DNA of 48,580 nt from Verrucomicrobiota bacterium (GTDB lineage Bacteria > Verrucomicrobiota > Verrucomicrobiia > Limisphaerales > VHCN01), in contig VHCN01000020.1 of assembly GCA_016871675.1 (NCBI GenBank), forward strand, positions 1-48,580. Direction: 5' to 3'. Position 1 is the stretch's first letter. Each line of letters starts with the position of its first letter. Under the pieces are notes generated by a model. The model made no database searches. It was not told where the DNA came from and worked only from the letters and a program-made list of their open reading frames with translations. This document shows positions 17,320 through 25,977 of the stretch, in pieces. Position numbers and translations under genes: made by a program.

Positions 17320-19161
17320 TTACTCCAACGCCGTCTGCCCGCTCACCACGCGCGCGTAATAGCCGCCCGTGCGGCGTAGTTCCTCGGGGGTTCCGTTCTC
17401 CGTCACGCGGCCGCCTTCGAGCACGATCACCCGGTTCACGCGCTTGATCGTCGGGAGGCGGTGCGCGACGAGGAGCGTGGTGCGGTTGGCCATCAACGTG
17501 TGCAGCGCCTCGACGACGAGCGCCTCGCTTTCGGCGTCGAGCGCGCTCGTGGGTTCGTCGAGCAACAGCACGGGCGCGTCCTTGAGGAAGGCGCGCGCGA
17601 GGTTGATGCGCTGGCGCTCGCCGACGCTGAGCTTGATGGCGCCCTCGCCGACGGGGGTGTGGTAGCGCGCGGGCATCGCCTCGATGAAGAGGTGCGCGTT
17701 GGCGGCCTGCGCGGCGGCGATGACCTCGTCGCGCGTCGCGCCCGGCCGGCCGCAGGCGATGTTCTCGTAGATGGTGGTGGGGAGCAGGAACGGCTCCTGC
17801 ATCACCACGGCCACGTGCGAGCGAAGGTCCTTGAGCACGAGCGAGCGCAGGTCCGCGCCGTCGAGTTTCACGTGGCCGCGCGCGGGGTCGAAGAACCGTG
17901 GCACGAGATTCAGCAGCGTGGTTTTGCCCGCGCCGCTCGGGCCGGTGATGGCGACAGATTCGCCGGGCCGCACGGTGAAGGACACGTCCTGCAACACCGG
18001 CTTGGCATCGAAGGCGAAGGTGACGCGGTCGAACTCGATCCCGCCGGTGACGATGAACGAATCCTTGGTGAGATGCGCCGTCTGGCTGAGCGTGCGCGAG
18101 ATGCCGGCGAAGGCCGTCGCACCCTTGCGGACGACGGGCCGGGCGTCGGGCGCATCCCTGAGCTCGCCGGGCATGTCGAGGATTTCGAAGACCCGGCGCG
18201 CGGCTGCGCCCGCGGTGGCGACGGTGGCGCCGACATGCGCGAGCTGGTTTACGGGCTCGTAGAGCTGCGCGAGATACGCGAGGAAGACGAGGAGCTGGCC
18301 GACGGTCAGGTTGCCCGCGAGCACCTGGCGCGCGCCAACCCACGTGATGAGCGCGATGCCCACGCCGAAGATGGCCGCGACCGCAAGCCCGTAGGAGACC
18401 TCCCAGCCGTGCTGGGCAAGGCGGCGTTCCTGCGCGTTGAACGTCCGCGTGCGGAACTCGCGCGCCTGCAGTTCCTCGAGCGTGTAACCCTGCGTGAGCG
18501 GCATGGCGGCAAGCCCCTGCTGCACCGCGCTGGTGACTTCGCTGTCGGCCTGTTGCGCCTCGGCGCCGCGCGCGGCCATGTGCGGGCCGATCTTGCGCAT
18601 CACATAATACAGCACCGGCCCGATGAGCACCGCGATGAGCGTGAGCAGCGTGTTCGTGCGCAGCATCACCGCCAGCATCAGCGCCAGCGTGAGCGCCGCG
18701 CCCGCGGTCGTCACCACGCCTTGCTGGAACAGCGTCTGAAACGAATAGGTGTCCCATGACGCGCGCTGGATCAGGTCGCCGCTCTTGGAGCCGGAGTGAA
18801 ACCGCAGCGAGAGCCGGTGCAGCGCGGTGAACATCTCCTCCCGCACGCGCCGGAGGCCCGCGAGTCCGACGCGGATCGAGGCGAAGTGCGCCGCCGCCGC
18901 CACCGCGCCCTGGGAAAAATGCACCAGCACCACCGCGGCCGCGAGCAGCGCGATGAGCCCCTCGCGGCTGGTGACGACGCCGAACGGGCCGAAGTCGAAC
19001 CGCGGGTTCACGGACGCGTCGAGCACCTCGTCCACGATGAACGCGAGGGGCCAGGGCTTGAGCAGGTTGAGCAGCACGCCGCCCGTGAGCAGCAGGAGCA
19101 CCTGCCTGATCGCCCGCACATCGGGCTCGAAAAACCGCCAGGATCGCACAACCAAATCCAT
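17320..19161 (-). CDS. ABC transporter, fused membrane and ATPase domains (MsbA-like exporter)
   Basis: 613 residues from the ATG at 19161 (MDLVVRSWRFF); an ATG at 19209 is also in frame. The N-terminal half holds six hydrophobic segments of a type IV exporter fold, with HRLSLRFHSGSKSGDLIQRASWDT as the typical coupling region. The ATPase domain has Walker A GPSGAGKTT at about residue 406, Q-loop VVMQEPFLL, signature LSVGERQR near 511, Walker B VLLLDEPTSALD and the switch histidine in LLVAHRL. A linker of about 30 residues (TAFAGISRTLSQTAHLTKD) before the ATPase domain is longer than usual. A lipid, glycolipid or peptide substrate is likely; it lacks a partner, so a homodimer is expected. Confidence 0.93.
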   Translation of the reverse strand: MDLVVRSWRFFEPDVRAIRQVLLLLTGGVLLNLLKPWPLAFIVDEVLDASVNPRFDFGPFGVVTSREGLIALLAAAVVLVHFSQGAVAAAAHFASIRVGLAGLRRVREEMFTALHRLSLRFHSGSKSGDLIQRASWDTYSFQTLFQQGVVTTAGAALTLALMLAVMLRTNTLLTLIAVLIGPVLYYVMRKIGPHMAARGAEAQQADSEVTSAVQQGLAAMPLTQGYTLEELQAREFRTRTFNAQERRLAQHGWEVSYGLAVAAIFGVGIALITWVGARQVLAGNLTVGQLLVFLAYLAQLYEPVNQLAHVGATVATAGAAARRVFEILDMPGELRDAPDARPVVRKGATAFAGISRTLSQTAHLTKDSFIVTGGIEFDRVTFAFDAKPVLQDVSFTVRPGESVAITGPSGAGKTTLLNLVPRFFDPARGHVKLDGADLRSLVLKDLRSHVAVVMQEPFLLPTTIYENIACGRPGATRDEVIAAAQAANAHLFIEAMPARYHTPVGEGAIKLSVGERQRINLARAFLKDAPVLLLDEPTSALDAESEALVVEALHTLMANRTTLLVAHRLPTIKRVNRVIVLEGGRVTENGTPEELRRTGGYYARVVSGQTALE

Positions 19162-19471
19162 CGCGCTGCGCAGTGTAGGGGCGGCGGTTGCGCGGGCAAT
19201 CTGTTTCACGGCCCGCTGCGTCGATGTTTGAGACGGAACCCGCGCCCGCCGCCGCCAACCTCGGCGAACCGGTGAAGGAGGACATCGCCCTCGGCGTGGA
19301 CAGCCGGCCGCCCGCGGGCAGGTCGAACAGCGGCGTCCTGCTCACGCTCGCGTCCGGCCGCGCGGTCTTCACCGCTGCGCCGGTCGCTTCGATTCATTTG
19401 CCGCAGAATTGTCCTGAACACGTTTGCTTTTCGATGGCGTCCATGTAGAAGAACGGAAGCACACCCACGGC
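19162..19471. other. Divergent intergenic region upstream of the envelope cassette
   Basis: 310 bases between the ABC transporter start and the first DUF4175-like gene. No convincing gene is seen; overlapping frames on both strands are Pro/Ala/Arg-rich. A weak promoter-like pair (TTGCTT near 19424 and TAGAAG near 19446, 16 bases apart) faces the plus-strand cassette but is too poor to call. If the ABC transporter starts at 19209 the gap shrinks to 262 bases. Confidence 0.4.
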
Positions 19472-21130
19472 ATGATCCCGCCTGAATTGCTCGCGCGACT
19501 GGAGCCGGTGGCGCGTCGCCATCGCCGGCTGCAACTGCGGCGGGAACTCGCGCTTTGCTACGGCATCGCGGCCATCGCGGGCCTCGGGCTCATCGGCCTG
19601 CACGGGCTCACGGGCTTCTGGTCCACGGCGCTGGTGCGGCTGCTCGGCGCCGCGGCGTTCGCGGCCGCGATCTTTGTATGGTGGCGCTGGCGTCAGCAAC
19701 CCGTGGACTGGCATTGGGTCGCAGGCGAGATCGAGGCGCGCCACCCGGAGTTGAACACGCTCCTGCTCGCCGCGCTCGAGCAGCAGCCGCAACCGGACGG
19801 CAGCTTCAACTTCCTCCAGCAACGCGTCGTCTCCCAGGCGCTTGAGCACAGCCGGAAAAAACGGTGGACCGACGGCGTGCCCGGCGGCCAGCTCGTGCGC
19901 GCGCAGGCGGTTCACCTCGGCACGCTCGCGTGCCTGCTGCTCGTGGTGTTTGGCCTGCGCAGTTCCGCCGAGAAAGCCGCGGTGCAAAAGGCCATCGAGG
20001 CCGTCGGCGTGCAAATCACCCCCGGCGACGCATCGCTCGAAAAAGGCCAGTCGCTCATCATCTTCGCGCGCTTCGCCGGCCCGCTGCCCGCGGGCGTGGA
20101 TCTCGTGCTCGCCGGCACGCCTGACGGCGGGCGCACCCAGCCGCTCGTCAAGAGCCTCGATGATCCCGTCTTTGGCGGCAGCGTGTCCGAGGCGCAATCC
20201 GACTTCACGTATCGCATCGAATACTCCGGCCAGCGCTCGCGCGATTTCAAGGTGAAGGTCTTCGAGCATCCGAAACTCGAACGCGCCGACGCCGACCTCG
20301 CGTATCCGGCCTACACGGGACTGCCTGCGCGCCGGATTGAAAACACCAGGCGCCTCACCGCGGTCGAGGGCACGAAGGTCCAGCTCGCGTTTCAGTTCAA
20401 CAAGCCCGTCGCGCGGGCGCAACTCGTCGCGCGGGACCAGTCCGCCATCCCGCTCGACATCGTGACCAACAGGCCCGCCGCGTTGCTGAAGGACTTTGCG
20501 ATCGAGGAGAGCAAAACCTACGACCTGCAACTGGTGGACGCCGACGGCCGCACGAACAAGGTGCCGGCGCACTTCGTCTTCGAGGCGCTCAAGAACCGCC
20601 AGCCCGAGCTCAAGCTCACCGCGCCGCGCGGCGACCAGCGCGTCTCGGCGATCGAGGAGATCACCTTCAGCGGCGAGGCGTGGGACGACTTCGGGCTGCG
20701 CGCCTACGGGCTCGGCTTCATGATCGGCGGAGGCGATGCGCAGTTCATGCAACTCGGCGACGACGCCAGGCCGGGCGAGAAGCGGCCGTTCTCCCACGTG
20801 CTGCCGCTCGAGCCGATGCGGCTCGCGCCCGACGAACTCATCGCCTACTTCATCTGGGCCGACGACACCGGGCCCGACGGCGAGGTCCGCCGCACCGCAA
20901 GCGACATGTATTTCGCCGAGGTGCGGCCATTCGAGGAGATTTTCCGCGAAGCCGCGGGCGGCGACCAGGACCAGCAACCGCAACAACAACAGCAGGGCCA
21001 GCCACAGGGCGGGCAAGGGGAGCGCCTCGCCGAACTGCAGAAGCAGATCATCAGCGCGACCTGGAAACTCCAGCGCCAGGCCGCGGGCATCAAAGCTCCG
21101 GCCGCGAAGGGAAAGTCCTCGTTTGAATAG
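19472..21130 (+). CDS. DUF4175-like membrane protein, N-terminal half
   Basis: 552 residues. The N-terminus has two membrane helices at about 28-45 and 54-72 and a third at 147-162, followed by a long extracytoplasmic part of beta-rich repeats (PGDASLEKGQSLIIFARFAG, YPAYTGLPARRIENTRRL, the VEGTKVQLAFQFNKPV block, and an FSGEAWDDFGLRAYGL domain). The C-terminus is Gln/Gly-rich and ends LAELQKQIISATWKLQRQAAG. This layout is that of the first half of DUF4175-type proteins of PVC and alphaproteobacterial envelopes, function unknown. The ORF ends at a TAG and the next gene, which looks like the second half, resumes 33 bases later in the same frame. Start at ATG 19472 (MIPPELLARLEPV); an ATG at 19424 gives a His/Lys-rich extension. 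Confidence 0.82.
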   Translation: MIPPELLARLEPVARRHRRLQLRRELALCYGIAAIAGLGLIGLHGLTGFWSTALVRLLGAAAFAAAIFVWWRWRQQPVDWHWVAGEIEARHPELNTLLLAALEQQPQPDGSFNFLQQRVVSQALEHSRKKRWTDGVPGGQLVRAQAVHLGTLACLLLVVFGLRSSAEKAAVQKAIEAVGVQITPGDASLEKGQSLIIFARFAGPLPAGVDLVLAGTPDGGRTQPLVKSLDDPVFGGSVSEAQSDFTYRIEYSGQRSRDFKVKVFEHPKLERADADLAYPAYTGLPARRIENTRRLTAVEGTKVQLAFQFNKPVARAQLVARDQSAIPLDIVTNRPAALLKDFAIEESKTYDLQLVDADGRTNKVPAHFVFEALKNRQPELKLTAPRGDQRVSAIEEITFSGEAWDDFGLRAYGLGFMIGGGDAQFMQLGDDARPGEKRPFSHVLPLEPMRLAPDELIAYFIWADDTGPDGEVRRTASDMYFAEVRPFEEIFREAAGGDQDQQPQQQQQGQPQGGQGERLAELQKQIISATWKLQRQAAGIKAPAAKGKSSFE

Positions 21131-21163
21131 CGACCGCGACGCCTTACACACTCACCACAAGCC

Positions 21164-23530
21164 ATGAAACCACGCCTGCTCGCCATCGCGCTCACGAGCG
21201 CAGTCTTCGCCACCGCTGTCGTCGTCGCGCAGGAGCGCCGCGCCGCGCCGCCCACGAGACCCTCGCCCGCCGTAAAGCCCACCGGCAATTACAAGGAGGA
21301 CGCCGCCGTCGTCCACGAGGCGCAGCAGAAGGCCCTCGAATTGGCGCAGGTCCTCGCGGGAAAGGCGCAGGACCCCAAGGCGCAGGCCGCCGTCAGCGCC
21401 GCCATCGCCGAGATGGAGCGCGCCATCAAGCTGCTCGACGAGGCCAAGGACAATCCGACGAAGCTCACCGCAGCCGTCGCCGCCGAGCAGGCCGCGTATG
21501 CGCACCTGCTCAAGCTCGCCCCGCGCGAAATCAACGTCTCGCAAAAGAAAGGCCAGAAGGGCCAGCAAAGCGGCAGCCAGCAATCCCGCCAGCGCCAGCT
21601 CGACCAGCTCGACCTCAAGATGAGCGAGAACAAATACGAGCAGCAACGCCTCGCGCAGGACGCCAAGCAATCGCCCGAGCAGCGCGAGCAGTTGCAGGTG
21701 CTCAACCGCCTGCAGGAACTCGCGCGCCGCCAGCAGGACTTGAACGAGCGGCTCAAGGAACTCCAGACCGCGTTGCAAGAGGCCAAGTCCGAGCAGGAGA
21801 CGGAGGACATCCGCCGCCGGCTCAAGCGCCTCCAGGAGGAGGAGCAGAAGATGCTCGCCGACGTGGATGAACTCCGCCAGCGCATGGACCGGCAGGAAAA
21901 CCAGTCCAAGATGCAGCAGGAGAGCAAGCAACTCGACCAGACGCGGCAGGACGTGCAGCGCGCCGCCGAGGCCATGCAGAAGGGCAACGTGCAACAGGCG
22001 CTCGCCTCCGGCACACGCGCCGAGCGCGACCTCGAGAAGATGCGCGACGAGATGCGGAAGAAAACTTCCAACGCCTTCTCCGAGGAGATGCGCCAGATGC
22101 GCCTTGAGGCCCGCGAGCTCGCGCAAAAGCAGGAGCAAATCGGCCGGCAACTCGACCAGCTCACCGACAACAACCGCAGGAAATCCCTCACCGACACCGG
22201 CGAGAAACAGGAGCTCGTGAAACAATTCCAGGAACAGAAACAGCACCTCACAAACCTCGTGGACCGCGCGAAGGAAATCAGCGAGCGCGCCGAGCAGGCC
22301 GAGCCGCTCCTCCACAAGCAGCTTTACGACGCCGTCCGCAAGAACGCCCAGGCCGACGCCGCGAACCTTCGCGGCATGACCGAGGAACTCCTGCAACGCG
22401 GCAAGATGCTCCGGCCCGTTTACGAACTGCTCGAGAAGAACAAGAACACCGAGCCGGGCACCGGGCTCGAGATCGCCGCCGAGTTGATGAAGAACGGTTT
22501 CCTGCCCGAGACAAAGAACATCGAGGAGCGCAGCCGGCGGAGCATTGACGAGTTCAAGCGCGGCGTGGAGCGCGCCGCCGAGAGCGTGCTCGGCGACGAA
22601 GCCGAGGCCCTCCGCATGGCCCGCAAGGAAGTCGAGGCCCTCGCAGAAGCCGTCCGGCGCGAACTGGCGCAGGCCGAGCCGCAAGGCGAAGAGGCGCAGG
22701 CCGGCAAGCCGCCGGGCAAACAGGCGGGCCAGCCGTCCGAGTCCGGGCCGAAAGGCCAGCCCGGCGGGAAATCCGGCGAACCCAAACCCGGCGCGGGCAA
22801 GCCGGGCGAACCGAAGCAAGGCGAAGGCAAACAGGCCGACCCGAAACAGGGTGAAGGCAAACAAGGCGACGGTCAGCCCGGTGAGCCGCAGCCCGGCCAG
22901 GGAAATCAGGGGCAGGGGAAGCAAGGCGAGGGCAAGCAGGGCGATCCCCAGGCACAGAACAACAATCCGCAAGACGGCAAACAGGCCGGGCGCCAGCCCG
23001 GTCAGCAGCCGGGCGAGAACGCGGGCAAGCAAGGCGGCAAGAGTGGAAAAGAGGCGGGCCAGCCGAACCCGGACGGTTCACGCGACCGCGCCGACCTTCA
23101 GAATCGCGTCCGCAACGGTGGCGACGGCGGCGGCGCGAGGCGGACGGGCGGCTTCGACGAGTGGCTCGGCAACCGGCCGGTGTTTCCCGGGCCCATCCGC
23201 GGCGAAGATTATCTGCAGTGGAGCGACCGCCTTCGCGACGTGGAGGAAATGATCGAACTGCCCGACCTGCGCCTCGACGTGCAGCGCGTTCGCGAGGAAG
23301 CGCGCCGCTTGCGTCAGGAAGCGCGCCAGGAACCCACCAAGCCTGACTGGGTGCAGATCCGCACCAAGATCGTCGCGCCGCTCGCCGAGGTGAGCAAGCG
23401 CCTCGGCGACGAGATCGCGAAGCGCGAGTCGAAGGAGGCGCTGGTGCCGATTGACCGCGACCCCGTGCCCGGCAAGTTCGGCGAGTTGGTGCGCCGCTAT
23501 TACGAGGAGTTGGGCAGGAGCAAGAACTGA
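21164..23530 (+). CDS. DUF4175-like C-terminal half: secreted coiled-coil protein with Lys/Gly/Gln-rich region
   Basis: 788 residues. A signal peptide (MKPRLLAIALTSAVFATAVVVAQ) leads into a helical region (NYKEDAAVVHEAQQKALELAQ...) and a long Gln/Glu/Arg coiled coil to about residue 500. Residues 505-645 are low-complexity, built of PGEPKQGEGKQ-like units. The last 150 residues return to a conserved-looking domain (EDYLQWSDRLRDVEEMIELPDLR, then RREARRLR-type helices, ending DRDPVPGKFGELVRRYYEELG). That ending is typical of DUF4175-like proteins of PVC bacteria. The upstream gene supplies the membrane half. No Shine-Dalgarno is visible before the ATG. Likely periplasmic and possibly peptidoglycan- or envelope-linked; function unknown. 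Confidence 0.85.
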   Translation: MKPRLLAIALTSAVFATAVVVAQERRAAPPTRPSPAVKPTGNYKEDAAVVHEAQQKALELAQVLAGKAQDPKAQAAVSAAIAEMERAIKLLDEAKDNPTKLTAAVAAEQAAYAHLLKLAPREINVSQKKGQKGQQSGSQQSRQRQLDQLDLKMSENKYEQQRLAQDAKQSPEQREQLQVLNRLQELARRQQDLNERLKELQTALQEAKSEQETEDIRRRLKRLQEEEQKMLADVDELRQRMDRQENQSKMQQESKQLDQTRQDVQRAAEAMQKGNVQQALASGTRAERDLEKMRDEMRKKTSNAFSEEMRQMRLEARELAQKQEQIGRQLDQLTDNNRRKSLTDTGEKQELVKQFQEQKQHLTNLVDRAKEISERAEQAEPLLHKQLYDAVRKNAQADAANLRGMTEELLQRGKMLRPVYELLEKNKNTEPGTGLEIAAELMKNGFLPETKNIEERSRRSIDEFKRGVERAAESVLGDEAEALRMARKEVEALAEAVRRELAQAEPQGEEAQAGKPPGKQAGQPSESGPKGQPGGKSGEPKPGAGKPGEPKQGEGKQADPKQGEGKQGDGQPGEPQPGQGNQGQGKQGEGKQGDPQAQNNNPQDGKQAGRQPGQQPGENAGKQGGKSGKEAGQPNPDGSRDRADLQNRVRNGGDGGGARRTGGFDEWLGNRPVFPGPIRGEDYLQWSDRLRDVEEMIELPDLRLDVQRVREEARRLRQEARQEPTKPDWVQIRTKIVAPLAEVSKRLGDEIAKRESKEALVPIDRDPVPGKFGELVRRYYEELGRSKN

Positions 23531-23602
23531 GGCGGTTGCTGCGCGAAGCTTCCAACCGTGGCCGGTTGACCGGCGGCGCCTTTGAACGACACTCTGCCCG
23601 CG

Positions 23603-25975
23603 ATGTTCGCCTCCATCATCTTTGCCAACCGCGACTGGCTCGCGCCCGTGGGCGTCACGCTCGCGGTGGCGCTGGTTTTTCTCGTGCGCGGCTACCGCGT
23701 GTCAGGAGCGGAGCCGTCGGTCCGCGGACTGTGTTTCGCGTTGAAGCTCCTCGGCCTCGTGGCGCTCGGCCTCTGCCTGCTTGAGCCGCATTGGAGCGGC
23801 GAGCGCGCGCGGCCCGGCGCGAATCACTTCGTCATCCTCGCCGACAACAGCCAGGGCATGCAGATCAAGGACCGCGACGCGACCGAGACACGCGCCGATT
23901 CGCTGCGCAAGCTGCTCAAGTCCGACCAGGCCGCGTGGCAGTCCAGGCTCGACGAGCACTTTCAGGTGGCGCGTTACGTGTTCGACTCGCGGTTGGTCAG
24001 CACCAAGGACTTTTCCGAGCTGAACTTCGACGGCCGGGCCTCGGCCCTCGGCGCGGCGCTGCGGGGCGTGAAGGAACGCTTCGGCAACCGCCCCATCGCC
24101 GGCGTGCTGCTGCTCACCGATGGCAACGCAACGGACATCTCCGAGGCGCCGCCCGGGCTTGCGGGCGTGCCCGTCTTCCCCGTCGTCATGGGAGAGAACG
24201 CGCCCATCCGCGACCTCGCGGTCCAGAAGGTCGCCGTGAGCCAGACCGTGTTCGAGGACGCGCCGGTCAACGTGCAGGCGGACGTGCTCGCCACGGGCTA
24301 CAACGGCTACGAAATCGTCGCGCAGATGCTCGACCGCACCGGGAAGAAGATCGAGGAGCAGGCGCTCAAGTCGCAGCGCGACTCGGACCCGCTCGCGTTT
24401 CGATTCCAGTTCAAGCCCGACAAGCCGGGGCTTTCCTTCTACCGGCTGCGCGTCTCGGCGAAGAACGAGCTTGAGCAGTTTGGCAACGCGGCGCTCTCCA
24501 CCGAGGCGACGCTCGCGAACAATGCGCGCGTCGTCGTGGTGGACCGCGGCCGCGGGCCGTATCGCATCCTCTACATCGCGGGCCGGCCGAATTGGGAGTT
24601 CAAGTTTCTCAACCGGGCGCTGGCGGAGGATGACCAGGTGCATCTCGTCGCGCTGATCCGCGTGGCGAAGCGCGAGCCGAAGTTCGAGTTCAAGGGCCGC
24701 GTGGGCGAGTCGAGCAACCCGCTCTTCCGCGGGTTTGGCAACCAGAACCCCGAGGAGATCCAGCGCTACGACCAGCCCGTGCTCGTGCGCCTCAACACGC
24801 GCGACCAGGAGGAGCTGCGCGGCGGCTTTCCCACTTCGCCCGAGGAACTCTATGCGTATCACGCGGTGATCATCGATGACTGCGAGGCGGAGTTCTTCAA
24901 GCCCGACCAGCAGTCGCTGCTCCAGCGCTACGTGTCCGAGCGCGGCGGCGGGCTTCTCATGCTCGGCGGCGCGGAGTGCTTCCACCAGGGCAAGTATGCG
25001 CGCACGCCCATCGGCGACATGCTGCCCGTCTACCTCGACCGCAACACGGAGAACTCGGCGCCGCAGCAGGGCTACACCTTCTCGCTCTCGCGCGAGGGCA
25101 TGTTGCAGCCGTGGTCGCGCGTGCGGGCGAACGAAGCCGACGAAAGGCGCCGCGTCGAGGCGATGCCGAAGTTCGACGTGCTCAACCAGGTGAAGGAAGT
25201 GAAGCCGGGCGCGAGCGTGCTCGCCACGGTGAACGACGGCCGCAGGGAGTATCCCGCGCTTGTCACGCAGCGCTTCGGCCACGGCCGCACCGCGGCGCTC
25301 CTCATCGGCGACCTCTGGCAGTGGGGCATGCACGATGCCGAGTCGCACAAGGACATGGACAAGTCGTGGCGCCAGACCATCCGCTGGCTCGTGTCCGACG
25401 TGCCCAACCGCATCGAGCTGGCGACCGAGGCGCAGCGCGGCGATGCGAATCAGGCCATGTTGCTGAATGTCCGCGTGCGCGATGAGAAATTCCAGCCGAT
25501 GGACAACGCGTCCGTCGTGCTGCGCGTGCAACCGCTCGCCGCCGACGCGAAGGCCGGGGCGGAGACGAATTTCATCCGCCTCAACGCCGAGCCCGCCACG
25601 AGCGAGCCGGGGCTGTATCAGGCCACCTACGTCCCGCGCGAAACCGGCGGCTACCAGGTCACCGCGTTTGTCACCAACGCCATCGGCGCCGAGGTCGCGC
25701 GCGCCGAGGCCGGCTGGAGCACGGACCTTGCGGCCGAGGAATTCAAATCGCTCAAGCCGAACCGCCCCCTGCTCGAGGCCATCGCGAAAAAATCGGGAGG
25801 CGAGCTGCTCACGCCCGCGCGGCTGGATGACTTCGCGCGCGCGCTGCCGAACCGCCGCGCGCCGGTGACCGAGGCGTGGACGTATCCGCTCTGGCACACG
25901 CCGCTCGTGTTCCTGTTCGCGCTGTTGTGCTTCGTCGCCGAGTGGGGACTGCGCCGGTGGAAAGGAATGGCGTGA
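23603..25975 (+). CDS. Membrane VWA / glutamine-amidotransferase-like protein
   Basis: 790 residues from the ATG at 23603 (an ATG at 23582 is also in frame). Two membrane helices at the N-terminus (WLAPVGVTLAVALVFLV and LKLLGLVALGLCLL) precede a von Willebrand A domain whose MIDAS starts VILADNSQGM and includes LLLTDGNATD. A beta region and then a class I glutamine-amidotransferase-like domain follow (YHAVIIDDCEAEFF, ERGGGLLMLGGAECFHQGKYARTPIGDMLPVYL), then beta domains, and a C-terminal helix (HTPLVFLFALLCFVAEWGL). This architecture is common in PVC and Bacteroidetes aerotolerance-type (Bat/MoxR) loci, but the MoxR and DUF58 partners are absent here. It starts 72 bases after the DUF4175-like gene and overlaps the next gene. 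Confidence 0.9.
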   Translation: MFASIIFANRDWLAPVGVTLAVALVFLVRGYRVSGAEPSVRGLCFALKLLGLVALGLCLLEPHWSGERARPGANHFVILADNSQGMQIKDRDATETRADSLRKLLKSDQAAWQSRLDEHFQVARYVFDSRLVSTKDFSELNFDGRASALGAALRGVKERFGNRPIAGVLLLTDGNATDISEAPPGLAGVPVFPVVMGENAPIRDLAVQKVAVSQTVFEDAPVNVQADVLATGYNGYEIVAQMLDRTGKKIEEQALKSQRDSDPLAFRFQFKPDKPGLSFYRLRVSAKNELEQFGNAALSTEATLANNARVVVVDRGRGPYRILYIAGRPNWEFKFLNRALAEDDQVHLVALIRVAKREPKFEFKGRVGESSNPLFRGFGNQNPEEIQRYDQPVLVRLNTRDQEELRGGFPTSPEELYAYHAVIIDDCEAEFFKPDQQSLLQRYVSERGGGLLMLGGAECFHQGKYARTPIGDMLPVYLDRNTENSAPQQGYTFSLSREGMLQPWSRVRANEADERRRVEAMPKFDVLNQVKEVKPGASVLATVNDGRREYPALVTQRFGHGRTAALLIGDLWQWGMHDAESHKDMDKSWRQTIRWLVSDVPNRIELATEAQRGDANQAMLLNVRVRDEKFQPMDNASVVLRVQPLAADAKAGAETNFIRLNAEPATSEPGLYQATYVPRETGGYQVTAFVTNAIGAEVARAEAGWSTDLAAEEFKSLKPNRPLLEAIAKKSGGELLTPARLDDFARALPNRRAPVTEAWTYPLWHTPLVFLFALLCFVAEWGLRRWKGMA

Positions 25976-25977
25976 GG

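Noticed and set aside
22690-23070. Possible tandem DNA repeat or CRISPR-like array
   Set aside because: The periodicity comes from a Pro/Gly/Glu/Lys/Gln-rich protein region; units vary in length and sequence and there are no spacers.
23702-25897. 731-codon open frame on the minus strand
   Set aside because: It is antisense to the VWA/amidotransferase-like gene and lacks motifs.
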